The notes: generated by a model not told the origin, from the sequence alone. 64,000 nt of DNA from Chloroflexota bacterium (GCA_013112685.1 JABFGC010000002.1:1684902-1748901); one strand, 5' to 3'; positions 1 through 10,273 are shown, counted from the stretch's first letter. Program-made: numbers and translations.

Positions 1-153
1 GTCAGCGAAGCGGAGAGAAGGCAGCCTGTCGGCAACACAACAATTTTCAATATCGGCGGAGACGTTATTGGCGGAAACATCATTTCAGGCGACGATAATC
101 AAGCAAGCGTGGAAACAACAGAGATAAAGAAAACTCGAAAGAAAAAATCCTGA
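1..153 (+). CDS. C-terminal end of an unidentified protein (partial)
   Basis: An open frame enters from the left edge and stops at 151-153, giving the last 50 residues of a protein. It contains a glycine/aspartate/asparagine-rich stretch (NIGGDVIGGNIISGDDN) followed by a basic tail (KKTRKKKS). Repeats of the type GGDVxGG-GD-N occur at the ends of various signalling and NACHT/caspase-type proteins of filamentous bacteria, but the catalytic part lies outside the window and no function can be given. The next gene is convergent, on the minus strand. Confidence 0.55.
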   Translation, partial: VSEAERRQPVGNTTIFNIGGDVIGGNIISGDDNQASVETTEIKKTRKKKS

Positions 154-173
154 CCGCTATTCTCTGTTCACCA

Positions 174-440
174 TCAATACATCTCCAAGTACACCAGTAT
201 CGAAAAGATGATCGCCGTCAGCACCCCGATAATGGACAGCACGATTCCCGCCGTCGCCATGCGCTTGCTCTCCGAACGCCGCCCCAGGATTCCCAGGATG
301 ATCCCCGCGATTCCAAGCACCGTCCCGGCAATGGGAACCAATCCGACACAAAGGCTCAACACACCCAGCGCCGCGGACATGAGCGCATAGAATTTGTTCA
401 TCCGCTCTTCGGGGTCAAGGGAGGCGGGATCGGTTTGCAT
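174..440 (-). CDS. Small two-helix membrane protein (DUF4190-like)
   Basis: Encodes 88 residues. A short acidic cytoplasmic N-terminus is followed by two hydrophobic segments (about residues 18-48 and 62-85) separated by a basic loop (GRRSESKR). The first segment is rich in Gly (GTVLGIAGIILGILG), as in DUF4190-type small membrane proteins. The ATG is preceded by a good Shine-Dalgarno sequence (GAGGAG, 7 nt upstream). It lies downstream of uvrB in the same direction, but an intrinsic terminator separates them. Function unknown. Confidence 0.6.
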   Translation of the reverse strand: MQTDPASLDPEERMNKFYALMSAALGVLSLCVGLVPIAGTVLGIAGIILGILGRRSESKRMATAGIVLSIIGVLTAIIFSILVYLEMY

Positions 441-459
441 GATATTCTCCTCAAATAAA

Positions 460-490
460 GACCCTAAAGGTTTTCGAAACCTTTAGGGTC
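460..490 (-). terminator. Intrinsic terminator downstream of uvrB
   Basis: A perfect 14-bp stem with a 3-nt loop, followed on the minus strand by a T-rich stretch (CTTTATTT). It sits between the uvrB stop and the next minus-strand gene. Confidence 0.8.
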
Positions 491-501
491 TGATCATCTT
501 G

Positions 502-2541
502 CTACTCTTCCTCGCCGGAAAGCAACTTGATTCGCTCCCACGGCTTCAGGCTTTCATCCTCCGCCAGCAGGCTCTTCAACTCGTACAACTCATCGCGCAG
601 CGCCGCCGCCTTCTCGAACTCAAGATTCTTCGCGGCTTCCTTCATCTGCTTTTCCATCTCGTGGATGATCTGACGCAGTTCGTTGCGCGGCAGTCCACCC
701 GCGCCTTTGACCCGGTACTCACCCTTCGACTCACTCACCGACATCGAAGCCACTTCCTCGGTCAGGTCATGGATCGCCTTGTGAATGCTGAATGGGATGA
801 TGCCGTTCTCCTCGTTGAATTTCATCTGCTTGGCGCGGCGGCGGTTGGTCTCGTCAATCGCGCGCTTCATCGAGTCGGTCATGCGGTCGGCGTACATGAT
901 GACGCGCCCGTTCACATTGCGAGCTGCGCGCCCGATGGTCTGAATCAACGCCGTATCCGAACGCAGGAAACCCTCCTTGTCCGCATCCAAAACCGCCACC
1001 AGCGACACTTCGGGCAGGCCCAAGCCTTCGCGCAGGAGGTTGATGCCCACCAGCACGTCGAAGTTGCCGAGGCGCAGGTCGCGCAGGATTCCGACGCGCT
1101 CCAGCGTCTCCACCTCCGAATGCAGGTATTGAACCTTGACTCCCAACTCCTGCATGTACTTCGTCAAATCCTCCGCCATGCGCTTGGTGAGGGTCGTAAC
1201 GAGGACGCGCTCGCCTCTTTCCACCCTTTGCTTGATCTCTGCGACCAGGTCATCCACCTGCCCTTTGACCGGGCGCACCACCACCTCGGGATCCACCAGA
1301 CCCGTCGGGCGGATGATCTGCTCGACGATTTGTTCCGCGCGTTCCATCTCATACGGTCCGGGTGTGGCGGAGGTGTAGATGGTCGAGCCCATCACCTGCT
1401 CGAACTCCTCGAATTTGAGCGGGCGGTTATCCAACGCGGACGGAAGGCGGAAACCGTACTCCACCAGCGTCTCCTTGCGGGAGCGGTCTCCGTTGTACAT
1501 GCCGCGGATTTGCGGCACGGTCATGTGACTCTCGTCAATGACCAGCAGGTAATCGCTCGGCAGGAAGTCAATCAGCGTCCAGGGGTGGGTGCCGGGGGCG
1601 CGCCCATCGAGGTGGCGCGAGTAGTTCTCGATGCCGGAGCAGTAGCCGACCTCCTTCAACATCTCCAAGTCGTAGCGGGTGCGCTGTTCCAACCGCTGGG
1701 CTTCGAGCAGTTTGTCTTCGCTCTTGTACAACGCCAGACGCTCCTCCAGTTCCCTTTCGATGTTGCCGATGGCTTCCTTCATGCGGTCCGAGTCGGTCAG
1801 GTATTGCTTGGCGGGATAGATCGCCGCCTCCTTCGGCTCGTCGAAGATTTCGCCCGTGAGCGGGCTGAACTGCATGATGCGTTCCACTTCATCGCCGAAG
1901 AAAGTGATTTTGTATCCGCGCTTCTCCTCGTATGCAGGGACGATCTCCAGCGTATCGCCGCGCACGCGGAAGGTACCCGGACGCAGTTCCATGTCGTTGC
2001 GCTGATACTGACTCTCGATCAATTGACGGAGCAGGGCGTTGCGGCGGTAAATCTCGCCGACTTGCAAAACGACTGTCCCTTTGCCGAACTCCTCCGGCGA
2101 ACCCAAACCGTAGATGCACGAGACCGAAGCGACGATGATGACGTCCCGCCGCGAGATGAGCGCCGTTGTCGCCGCGAGCCGCAGGCGTTCGATCTCTTCG
2201 TTGATCTCGGTCTCCTTTTCGATGTAGAGGTCGTGGCGCGGGACGTACGCTTCCGGCTGATAGTAATCGTAGTACGAGACGAAATAAGATACCGCGTTCT
2301 CCGGGAAGAATTCCTTGAACTCGGCGTACAATTGCGCCGCCAGCGTCTTGTTGTGCGCCATGATGAGCGCGGGTTTCTGCAATTCCTGGATCACACTGGC
2401 TACAGTGTAGGTCTTGCCCGTGCCTGTGGCTCCGAGCAAAACCTGGTGCTTGTATCCTTTTTTCACGCCGTCCACAAGTCCGCGGATGGCTTCGGGCTGG
2501 TCGCCCATCGGTTGAAAGGGGGCTCTGAGTTTGAATTCCAT
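502..2541 (-). CDS. uvrB: UvrABC system protein B (excinuclease subunit)
   Basis: UvrB is the damage-verifying helicase-like subunit of nucleotide excision repair. It loads with UvrA and recruits UvrC. The 679-residue product is full length and intact. Visible motifs are the Walker A GATGTGKT (residues 37-44), the tyrosine-rich beta-hairpin ([12 protein letters not shown]), a DESH-type Walker B (VIDESHMT), helicase motifs including GLDLPEVSLV-like and QTIGRAARN, and a C-terminal UVR domain that binds UvrC. The open frame extends upstream to 2598, but the MEFKLRAPF start at 2541 matches the family N-terminus and is preferred. The gene is divergent from the membrane protein at 2685. Confidence 0.96.
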   Translation of the reverse strand: MEFKLRAPFQPMGDQPEAIRGLVDGVKKGYKHQVLLGATGTGKTYTVASVIQELQKPALIMAHNKTLAAQLYAEFKEFFPENAVSYFVSYYDYYQPEAYVPRHDLYIEKETEINEEIERLRLAATTALISRRDVIIVASVSCIYGLGSPEEFGKGTVVLQVGEIYRRNALLRQLIESQYQRNDMELRPGTFRVRGDTLEIVPAYEEKRGYKITFFGDEVERIMQFSPLTGEIFDEPKEAAIYPAKQYLTDSDRMKEAIGNIERELEERLALYKSEDKLLEAQRLEQRTRYDLEMLKEVGYCSGIENYSRHLDGRAPGTHPWTLIDFLPSDYLLVIDESHMTVPQIRGMYNGDRSRKETLVEYGFRLPSALDNRPLKFEEFEQVMGSTIYTSATPGPYEMERAEQIVEQIIRPTGLVDPEVVVRPVKGQVDDLVAEIKQRVERGERVLVTTLTKRMAEDLTKYMQELGVKVQYLHSEVETLERVGILRDLRLGNFDVLVGINLLREGLGLPEVSLVAVLDADKEGFLRSDTALIQTIGRAARNVNGRVIMYADRMTDSMKRAIDETNRRRAKQMKFNEENGIIPFSIHKAIHDLTEEVASMSVSESKGEYRVKGAGGLPRNELRQIIHEMEKQMKEAAKNLEFEKAAALRDELYELKSLLAEDESLKPWERIKLLSGEEE

Positions 2542-2668
2542 GGTTTGTCTTTTCGCTGAATTAGGGAACGCGTGTTCTATTTTACTCCAACATCTCAAGG
2601 TGTGGGAAAAATCGTCAGGAAACAGGAACAGGCAAAAATCCAGAAGGAGGCGCGGATTTTGTCGAGGG

Positions 2669-2674
2669 TATAAT
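2669..2674 (+). promoter_or_regulatory. -10 box very close to a start codon
   Basis: TATAAT ends 10 nt before the ATG at 2685. Transcription would begin about 3-4 nt upstream of the ATG, and no Shine-Dalgarno sequence is present, which suggests a leaderless mRNA. No convincing -35 box is visible. Confidence 0.45.
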
Positions 2675-2684
2675 CACGGACGAT

Positions 2685-4739
2685 ATGAACAAGGTCAGAT
2701 CATTCCTGCAAAACGAATCCAGCGCGCCTGCGGCGTTCCTCGCACTGTGCATCCTCAGCTTCGGGCTGCTCATCCCCAACCTCGGCTTTTACATGGACGA
2801 CTGGCCCTATGTGTTTTACGCAAAACTCAAAGGCATCGAAAGCCTGCGCGAGATGCTGACCTACGACAGCCGCCCAAATGCCGCGTGGCTGTACATGCTT
2901 GGGTTTCGTCTGCTCGGTTTCAACCCGGCGGCGTGGCACATCGCAGCCCTGCTGATGCGCTTCGCAACGGTCGTCACATTCTGGCTGTTCCTGCGGTTGG
3001 TGTGGCGCGAACAAAGACGGGAGGCGGTGATCGTTTCCCTGCTGTTTGCCGTCTTTCCATTTTTCATGCTGCAACCGTTTGCGGTGGGCTCCACGCATCA
3101 CTGGTTTGGATTTCTCGCGTTCAACACGTCGCTCATTTTGATGGCGCTGGCATTTCAGGACCCGACGCCGCGAAAATGGCTTTACACGGGACTCGCCCTG
3201 GTCCTCGCCGCCGCGCACCTTTTCACCAGCGAATATTTCGCAGGGCTGGAGTTGATTCGGGTTGTCGTCTTATGGATTTTACTCTCCCGCGCCGAAGCGG
3301 GTGCATCGAAAAAACTTACCCGCCTCTTCCTGAACTGGTTGCCTTACCTGCTCGTGCTCGGCGCCTTCTTCTACTGGCGGGTTGCGGTGTACCAGAACCC
3401 CGAAGGCGTGACGCGCAACGAACCGGTCATCCTCACGCAATTGCCGAGCGAGCCGTTCAAGGCAATCGGGTTTCTGCTCACCGCTTTCATCACCGATGCC
3501 GTCTCCGTGCTGACCATCGGCTGGGGCAGGGCAACCGACGCAAGCCTGCTGGATTTTTCCTCGCCGTTCGTCCAATTCAAAATCTTCGTCTGCGCGGTCG
3601 GGTTTGCGCTGGCGGTGATTTACCTCCGCGCCCTGCTCCCCCATCCGCGCGAGACGGACGAAAAGCGCTGGCGGCGGGAAACAGCCACTCTCGCGCTTGC
3701 CGCCCTGATGACGGGCGGACTGCCCATCTGGTTCATCGGGCGTTCCATCGTCGAGAGCAAGAACCTGCTTTCCGCTTCGCGCTTCGGGATTCCCGCGATG
3801 TTTGGCGCGGCGTTGTTGACCTTTCTCTTCGCCGATTATTTCATCTCCGATAGAAGCAAAAAGAACATCTTCCTTGCCTTCCTGCTGGCGCTGGCGATCA
3901 ACTTCCATCTCGACAATACGCGCGAGTTCCAATATTCGTGGGAGAAACAGGAACGCTTCGCCCAACAACTCCTCTGGCGCGCGCCGCAGATCGAACCCGG
4001 CACGTCCATTTTGACCGACCAGGAGATCATGGGCATGATGGGGGAATACGCCGTTTCGTTCTCCATCAACACCAGTTATCAGGTAAGGGATTTTGGAAAC
4101 ACGCCGCCGTATTGGTATTTTCCGTTTTACTACACCAATCCAAACGTGGACGACCTTTTGGCGGGCGCGCCGCTGGAGTACGCCAAACTGAGCATGACGT
4201 TCAACGGGAACAGCAGCCGAATGTTATTGGTGGATTTCAACCCCGAAATGAAACGTTGTCTGTGGGTTCTCCAGCCGCAGGACGCGAACCTGCGTCTCGT
4301 CAGCGACGATGTGCGCAAAATGGCGGCGGCTTCGGATATTTCGCTTATCAGATCGCCCGGTCTCGAAGCCGGCATCCCCGAAGAGATTTACGGAAAACAG
4401 AACACCCGGCAATGGTGTTACTTCTTCCAAAAAGCGGACCTCGCCCGCCAGTTCGGGGAATGGGAGAGAATCACGCAGCTTTGGGAAGAGGCGCAAGCGG
4501 CGGGCGAACGACCCGATAACGGCTTCGAGTACATCCCGTTCATCGAAGGCTTCGGTCACACGGGCGATTGGGAGCAGGTCAGGGAAATGACGAAGTTCGC
4601 AAAGCGCGTCACCTCTGGACTTGAGCCCAGCCTGTGCAGCGCGATGGACAGGCTGGCGGAATCCACGCCGGAATCGCAGGAACGGAATGAGACGATCCAA
4701 AGCCTCAAAGAAGACCTGAATTGCAGTTCAACCCAATAA
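2685..4739 (+). CDS. Polytopic membrane protein, GT-C glycosyltransferase-like
   Basis: Encodes 684 residues with roughly ten hydrophobic segments in the first 400 residues and a soluble C-terminal part of about 250 residues. After the first membrane helix there is an acidic motif (YMDDWPY), the position where GT-C type glycosyltransferases that use polyprenyl-linked donors carry their catalytic Asp. The layout resembles hypothetical mannosyltransferase-like proteins. The C-terminal part has TPR-like helical character (QLWEEAQAAGERP). The frame is intact. Family assignment rests on topology and the DD motif only. A bidirectional terminator separates it from convergent mfd. Confidence 0.6.
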   Translation: MNKVRSFLQNESSAPAAFLALCILSFGLLIPNLGFYMDDWPYVFYAKLKGIESLREMLTYDSRPNAAWLYMLGFRLLGFNPAAWHIAALLMRFATVVTFWLFLRLVWREQRREAVIVSLLFAVFPFFMLQPFAVGSTHHWFGFLAFNTSLILMALAFQDPTPRKWLYTGLALVLAAAHLFTSEYFAGLELIRVVVLWILLSRAEAGASKKLTRLFLNWLPYLLVLGAFFYWRVAVYQNPEGVTRNEPVILTQLPSEPFKAIGFLLTAFITDAVSVLTIGWGRATDASLLDFSSPFVQFKIFVCAVGFALAVIYLRALLPHPRETDEKRWRRETATLALAALMTGGLPIWFIGRSIVESKNLLSASRFGIPAMFGAALLTFLFADYFISDRSKKNIFLAFLLALAINFHLDNTREFQYSWEKQERFAQQLLWRAPQIEPGTSILTDQEIMGMMGEYAVSFSINTSYQVRDFGNTPPYWYFPFYYTNPNVDDLLAGAPLEYAKLSMTFNGNSSRMLLVDFNPEMKRCLWVLQPQDANLRLVSDDVRKMAAASDISLIRSPGLEAGIPEEIYGKQNTRQWCYFFQKADLARQFGEWERITQLWEEAQAAGERPDNGFEYIPFIEGFGHTGDWEQVREMTKFAKRVTSGLEPSLCSAMDRLAESTPESQERNETIQSLKEDLNCSSTQ

Positions 4740-4747
4740 AAACAAAC

Positions 4748-4783
4748 CGCCCCGACGGATGGATTCGTCGGGGCGAAAATTTT
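4748..4783. terminator. Bidirectional intrinsic terminator
   Basis: A GC-rich 10-12 bp stem (CGCCCCGACG and its complement) around a 4-nt loop, followed by AAAATTTTT, placed between two convergent genes. A U-tract exists on the plus strand and weakly on the minus strand. Confidence 0.75.
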
Positions 4784-4796
4784 TCAGAAAACAGAA

Positions 4797-7700
4797 TCAG
4801 GCTCCAGGTCGGGATGATGCGCCGTTGAGTTGGTGAAGCACCTCCAGCAGTTTTGCCGTCCAGACTTCTTCCTTTGTCAATGTGATCCAGTATTGGGATT
4901 TTCCACCCCTCACGCCGTTCGGCAAGTCGGGCAGGCGCTTCGCTTCGGGCCCCGTCGGCTGGTGCGGGATACCGGAGCAGTATCTGCCCCGATTCCCAAC
5001 TGACCGAGGACAAGCCCGCCTTCTCGGCGCGGAGTTTGACGCGCATCTGGAAGAACAGGTTTTGCACCATCTCCGGCAGTTGACCGAAGCGGTCGCGGAA
5101 CTCGGAGCCGAGCGCGTCGAGTTCGGTTTCGTCGCGCAGGTCGGCGATGCGGCGGTAGAGGCGCAGGCGCAAGTCCTGGTCGGGGATGTAATCGGCGGGA
5201 ATGCCGACGGCGAGAGGGAGGTCCACGTTGACAGGGATGGACAAGGGAAGGCTGAAGGCTTGTCCTGAGCGAAGTCGAAGGGAGGAGGGAGGAGGGATGA
5301 ATGAAACATCCAGATCGAGGTTATCTTTCGCCAAAATACGCAGTCTTCTCACCGCATCTGCAAGCATCCGCGTGTAAAGATGAAAGCCGACGGCTTGGAT
5401 GTAACCATGCTGGCGCGTGCCGAGCAGTTCGCCTGCGCCGCGGATTTCGAGGTCGCGCATCGCAATCGAATAGCCCGCGCCGAGTTGCGTGTTCTCGGCG
5501 ATGACTTCGAGCCGCTGCTGACCCTCGATGGTTGGCGTGAGTTTCTTGTGGCGGAAAAAGTACGCGTACGCGCGCATCGCTCCGCGCCCGACTCGTCCGC
5601 GCAGTTGATAAAGCTGCGCCAAGCCAAATGTGTCGGCGCGATCCACGATGAGCGTGTTGGCGTTGGGGATGTCCAAGCCCGATTCGATGATGGTGGTGGA
5701 GAGCAGGATGTCAATTTCGCCCGCCGTGAAGCGGTGCATCACCTCGGAAAGTTGATTTTCGGGCATCTGCCCGTGACCGATGTCAATGCGCGCTTCGGGG
5801 ACGAGTTTCTCCAGATGCGCCTTCATCGCTTCGATGGTTTGCACGCGGTTGTGAACGAAGAAGACCTGTCCGCCGCGCTCCAGTTCGCGCAGGATGGCTT
5901 GACGCACCAGGCGCGGCGAATACGGTCCGACGTGGGTGATGATGGGCAGGCGTTCCTCGGGCGGCGTATTGAGGTTGGAGATGTCGCGGACTCCGGTCAG
6001 CGCCATGTACAGCGTGCGTGCGCGGAATCGGCGTGGCGGTAAGCGTCAGCACGTCCACTTCGGTGCGGAGTTTTTTGAGATGCTCCTTGTGCGTCACGCC
6101 GAAGCGTTGCTCTTCGTCAATGACGACCAAGCCCAAGTCTTTGAAAACGACATCGGACGAGATGAGGCGGTGCGTGCCGACGATGATGTCCACTTCGCCG
6201 GTGAAAAGCCGGTAAAGAATCTCGGTCTGCTCGCGCGGGGTGCGGAAGCGCGAGAGCATTTCCACTTTGATGGGAAAGGCAGCGAGGCGCTGCATGAAGG
6301 TTTCATAATGCTGCTGAGCCAATACGGTCGTCGGCACCAGCACCGCCGCCTGCTTGCCGCTCATCACGGCTTTGAACGCCGCCCGCAATGCGACCTCGGT
6401 TTTGCCGTAGCCCACATCGCCGCACAACAGGCGGTCCATCGGGCGCGGGCGTTCCATGTCGCGCTTGATCTCTGCCAGCGCGCTCTTCTGGTCTTCGGTT
6501 TCGACATACGGAAAACTGTCTTCGAGTTCCTTTTGCCACGGGGTATCGGGAACAAACGCAAATCCCTCCACCACCTGGCGGCGCGCGTACAGGTCGAGCA
6601 AATCCTCGGCGACTTTTTGCACCGCTTCTTTGACTCGCGTGCGGGTTTCCGCCCACGCCTGCCCGCCGAGATGATCCAGCGACGGCTTGCCGCCATCCGC
6701 CCCCACGTAGCGCGTGAGGCGGTCCGCCTGGTGAACGGGGACGTAGAGAATGTCGCCGCGTTCATACTCCACGGTGAGATATTCCCGCTCGTGACCTTCC
6801 AGAAGCCGTCGCGTCAGACCCGCGAAGCGTCCGATGCCGTGATCCACATGGACGACGTAATCGCCCACCTGCAAATCCGCGTAGAGCGACCTCGGGCGTA
6901 TCCGCCGCCGGACGCTGGCGCGCGCGCGGCCGCGGGGCGTTCCCAGCCGAAGATTTCTGAATCAGTGATCAAGTGAACAGTAATCAGTGAGTCAGTTTTT
7001 AATTCGCTCAAGGCGGCGTCCTCGCCGCCGGGGACCGCGACGGTAAAGCCTTCGGAAAGCGAGGCTTCGATGAATTCAATCGAAGCGGTTTCGATCCTTG
7101 TCGCTTCCTGATGTTCAAACCAGAGTTCCTGCAAGCGTGAAGACTGACGCGATACAACCACGACGCTTTCGCCTCGTTCCACGATGGAGGCGAGATACTC
7201 GACAAAAGGTTTCAGCCTTCCGCCAAATCTTTCATCATGTCCAAAGCACGACGCTAAAGAATTCTCCAATCCTCCAATTTCTAAACTTTGTTCTGCGGAC
7301 GAATACCCCAACTCCAGGATGGATTGCCCCTGCAACTCATCGTGCAGTTCGGACCACGGCACATACGGCACGGGAAAATCGGGCGGGAGCGTGCCTTCGG
7401 CGATGCTCTCCTGCCGAAACTTGACCGCCTGTTCCTCCACCTCGTTTGCCATCGCTTCGATCAGGCTGAGGTCGTCCACCAGCGTCAGCGTTTTTTGCGG
7501 AAGATAATCGAGCAGTGATGCAGGCTGTTTGTGCAGGAGCGGAATATGAAATTCCGAAAACGGCGCATCCGCCTGGGTTGTATCCACCAAAAACTCGCGC
7601 GCGGGCGTGATAAGAATCGTCTCCAGTTTTTCGAGCGTGCGCTGGGTGGCGGGGTCGAAACTGCGGATGGTCTCGATCTCATCGCCGAAGAAATCGAGGC

Positions 7701-8298
7701 GCACGGGATTCAATTCCGTCGGCGCCCACACATCGAGGATGCCGCCGCGATGCGAGAATTGACCCGGCTCGAGGACGGTATTCACGCGCTGATAGCCGAT
7801 CCGCACCCACTCGCGCATCAGACTTTCGGGCTGGCTGGTCTGCCCTGAGGACAGTTTTTTACACGCTTTGAGAAAATCCCGCCGCGGCAGGGTGCGAGTC
7901 ATCAGCGAGCGCACGGACGCGACAATGATCGGCGGTGTTTCGGGTTTTGAGGCAAACGGCAAATGGTAGGCGGAGAGGGCGGTGAGCGTTTGTAATCTTT
8001 CGCGGCGCGTGGTCACACCCCAGGCGGCATCTTCGTAAAAGAGCGGGTTGGGTTCTGCAAATAAATAGCGCGGCGACTTGACCCAAAATCCCAGTTCATC
8101 GAACATCGAAAGCGCATGGTCGGCGCGGTCGGTGATGAGCAGGATGGGCTGGTTCACATCCGCATGGAGCGCGGCAAGGATGGGCAAACGCGCAGCGCGC
8201 GGCAAGCCCAAACCGGGCTGTGATTTTCGTTCGACGAGTTTATCCAGCAGGCGCTGGTAGGGTGGGAGGGTGCGGAGGTTGGAGAGGAGAGGCTGCAT
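4797..8298 (-). CDS. mfd: Transcription-repair coupling factor Mfd (frameshifted in this assembly)
   Basis: Mfd removes RNA polymerase stalled at DNA lesions and recruits UvrA. Three overlapping minus-strand frames together cover the whole protein, about 1165 residues as usual for the family. They are the N-terminal UvrB-like region (from 8298), the RNAP-interacting domain starting [11 protein letters not shown], helicase motifs ([14 protein letters not shown]alker [25 protein letters not shown]) and the C-terminal TRCF domain. Frame changes lie near 6890-6945, at about 6020 (an apparent 4-bp duplication of CACG) and near 4940 (GGGGCCC). The conserved C-terminus (LPDLPNGVR...) is read in the last frame to the stop at 4797. 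The start could also be the ATG at 8304. Intact function is likely if the indels are sequencing errors. Confidence 0.9.
5257..5282. repeat. Interspersed repeat inserted in-frame within mfd
   Basis: The plus-strand tract around TGTCCTGAGCGAAGTCGAAG is a motif I know as a dispersed repeat in Chloroflexota genomes. On the mfd strand it is translated as LRLRSGQA, inside a low-complexity loop between the helicase and C-terminal domains. Confidence 0.6.
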
Positions 8299-8361
8299 AA
8301 TCATGTGAATAGGGAATGGTGAATAGGGAAAACTCTCCACCCATTCACTATTCCCCATAAC

Positions 8362-8942
8362 CTATTCCCGAATATCCCCGTTGAATTTGTTCATCGCCGC
8401 GTTCAAGCCGTTCATCACAAATTCAAGGGCGGCGTCGGCGGCGCGGGAGAGGACTTCGGGCAGGATTTTCAATTCATCCTTCGAGAAATTTTGCAGGACG
8501 TAATCCTTCGGGTCCATGCGCCCGGGGGACGACCGATGCCCAGCCGCAGGCGCGGAAAGTCCTTGGTGCCGAGCAGTTCGATGGTGGACGCCATGCCGCG
8601 CTGACCGCCCGGTCCGCCGCTGGGACGAATACGAATCGTGCCGTAGGGAATATCCATGTCATCGTGCGCCACGAGCAGGTGGGTATGCGGAATCTTGTAG
8701 AAGTGCAGCAAACCCTGCACAGCATGACCCGACAGATTCATGTAGGTCTGCGGCTTGGCGAGGATGAGTTTCCGCTCTTCGTACATCGCGGAGGTGACAA
8801 TGGCTTTGGATTGCAGTTTCATTCCGCGCGCGCCCAGGCGTTCGGCAAGCACGTCAATCATCATGAAGCCGATGTTGTGGCGGGTATCTTTGTATTCGCG
8901 CCCCGGGTTGCCGAGACCGATGAGGAGGTAGGAGGTTGTCAT
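8362..8942 (-). CDS. pth: Peptidyl-tRNA hydrolase (one frameshift)
   Basis: Pth releases tRNA from peptidyl-tRNAs that drop off ribosomes. The N-terminal 140 residues carry the family motifs: LIGLGNPG, the catalytic His region YKDTRHNIGF, KPQTYMNLSG, HDDMDIPYG and SGGPGGQRG. A one-base deletion in the C/G run near 8520 shifts the frame. Reading on in the next frame gives the normal helix (RMDPKDYVLQNFSKDE...) to a stop at 8362, about 193 residues in total. It lies 63 bp upstream of mfd in the same direction, a likely co-transcribed pair. Confidence 0.93.
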
Positions 8943-9030
8943 GTGTCAGGTTTCAGGTGGCAGGTTCCAGGTGTCAAGTTTCAAGTGTCACGTGTCAGGT
9001 GGCAGGTGGTGGGTTTCGGGTGTGAGGAGT
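8943..9030. repeat. Degenerate short tandem repeats (caggt-rich)
   Basis: An array of imperfect 7-10 bp units built on CAGGTTTC / CAGGTGTC / CAGGTGGC, lying directly upstream of the pth start and reaching towards the stop of the next minus-strand gene. No coding potential is visible. Confidence 0.7.
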
Positions 9031-9058
9031 AATTGGGTAATTGGGGAGTGGCGATTGG

Positions 9059-9668
9059 TCAATTCTTCCGCAGGCGGAGGAGGAGGGAGAAAAAGGCGAA
9101 GAGGATGAGAACAACAAGAGCGCTTTTGCCGAAGGTGGAGAGAATGGAAGCGACGGTCAATGAGGCGGGGTTGGGCGGCAAAGGCGTGGAGGTGGGAAGG
9201 AAAACAACAGGAGTCGGCGTCTGTTCGAGCGGGGCGGGCGCGCCGGGGGTTTGGTTGAGCGGTTGGAAGTCGAAGACCGGCTCCGTCTGGGTGGGCGTGA
9301 CCGTCGGCGGCGGCTCGTCGTTGCGGATTTTCAAGCCGGTGACGAGGGCATCCTGGAATGTCCCATCCTGGAGGAGGACGCGCAGGCGCAGGGCGTAGTC
9401 GCCGTCGGTGACGGAGACGGTGTCCCAGACGGCAAGCGCGGGACCCCGCCGTCAGCTGGGGAAAGGTTTGGATGACGAACCAGCTCGCGCCGGGGTCGGA
9501 GGCGTTTGAGTCGAAGGTGAAAGCCAATTCCGCAGAGGCAAAATTCGGGACATCCATCCTGCCTTGAATCTCGACCTGTCCGCGCAGCGTTGCGCCGGGC
9601 TGCGGGGAGGTAATGACAAGGGGCGAATCTTGAACGAGCAGAAAAAGAATCAAAAATACCTTGAGCAT
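9059..9668 (-). CDS. Exported, C-terminally membrane-anchored protein (one frameshift)
   Basis: About 202 residues once a one-base insertion near 9453 (GCGGGGTCCC) is allowed for. Order of parts: an N-terminal signal-like helix (MLKVFLILFLLV); an Ig-like/Big-type beta domain (VITSPQPGATLRGQVEI ... SVTDGDYALRLRVLLQDG); a Pro/Thr-rich linker (PTVTPTQTEP, QTPTPVVFLPTSTPLPP); and a C-terminal membrane helix with a basic end (LLLRLRKN). This is the design of a surface-displayed or periplasm-facing protein tethered by its C-terminus. No enzyme motif is seen. A promoter lies immediately upstream with almost no leader. Confidence 0.65.
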
Positions 9669-9679
9669 GGCAACTGATA

Positions 9680-9708
9680 AGTTTACTATGAAGGAAGGTC
9701 GGGGTCAA
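9680..9708 (-). promoter_or_regulatory. Sigma70-type promoter with near-leaderless start
   Basis: On the minus strand TTGACC (-35) and TAAACT (-10) are 17 bp apart. The predicted start of transcription is about 5 nt before the ATG at 9668, which has no Shine-Dalgarno sequence. Confidence 0.5.
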
Positions 9709-9815
9709 ATTGAAATCATTTTTGTTTTGAAACCCGCAGGCAATTCTCGAATGGGGGTTTTTCTGGTAAACTCTAGCCGTCCAACATTACGAACCGGCAA
9801 CTAGGAGACTTGGCT

Positions 9816-10190
9816 ATGGCACCATCCCGCGCTGAACAACTCGTGGAACGACTCCGCAATATGCAAGCCGCCGCACCCGATATTGAAGCCTCGGCTGTCG
9901 TTTCGGTGGACGGGCTGATCATGGCTTCTGCCCTGCAGCAGGGCGTGGAAGAGGACCGCGTGTCCGCGATGTCGGCGGCGATGCTGAGCCTGGGCGAGCG
10001 CATTTCCGGCGAGTTGGGGCGCGGCGTGCTGGAACAGGTTTACATCAAAGGCGACAAAGGCGCAATCGTGTTGACCGCCATCGGCGAGGAAGCGGTGCTG
10101 ACGGCGATGGCGCGGCACGAGGCGAAACTCGGCATGGTCTTCCTTGAAATGAGACGCGCCGCCGAGGACTTGCAGAGACTGGTCGGATGA
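9816..10190 (+). CDS. Roadblock/LC7 domain protein
   Basis: 124 residues forming a single roadblock/LC7 fold, typical of small proteins that pair with Ras-like GTPases (MglB-like) in bacterial polarity or signalling. The family pattern is visible: EASAVVSVDGLIMAS, then a helix with SAMSAAMLSLGERI, then GAIVLTAIGEEAVLTAMA. The ATG at 9816 is chosen over the upstream TTG at 9810 because AGGAG ends 8 nt before it. No GTPase partner gene is adjacent. An intrinsic terminator follows, so it is probably monocistronic. Confidence 0.85.
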   Translation: MAPSRAEQLVERLRNMQAAAPDIEASAVVSVDGLIMASALQQGVEEDRVSAMSAAMLSLGERISGELGRGVLEQVYIKGDKGAIVLTAIGEEAVLTAMARHEAKLGMVFLEMRRAAEDLQRLVG

Positions 10191-10229
10191 AACGAAGGAA
10201 ATATTTCCGCACCCAATAAGGTAACCCCG

Positions 10230-10273
10230 GAATGGGGAGGGCTAAACACCCTCCCCATTCTCTTTTGTTTTAT
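10230..10273 (+). terminator. Intrinsic terminator after the roadblock gene
   Basis: A 12-bp perfect stem (GAATGGGGAGGG and complement) with a 7-nt loop, followed by TCTTTTGTTTT. Confidence 0.9.

Noticed and set aside
499..2559. A 686-residue open frame antisense to uvrB
   Set aside because: It mirrors the uvrB codons, has a His/Leu/Arg/Val-rich composition typical of reverse frames of GC-rich genes, no ribosome site and no motif.
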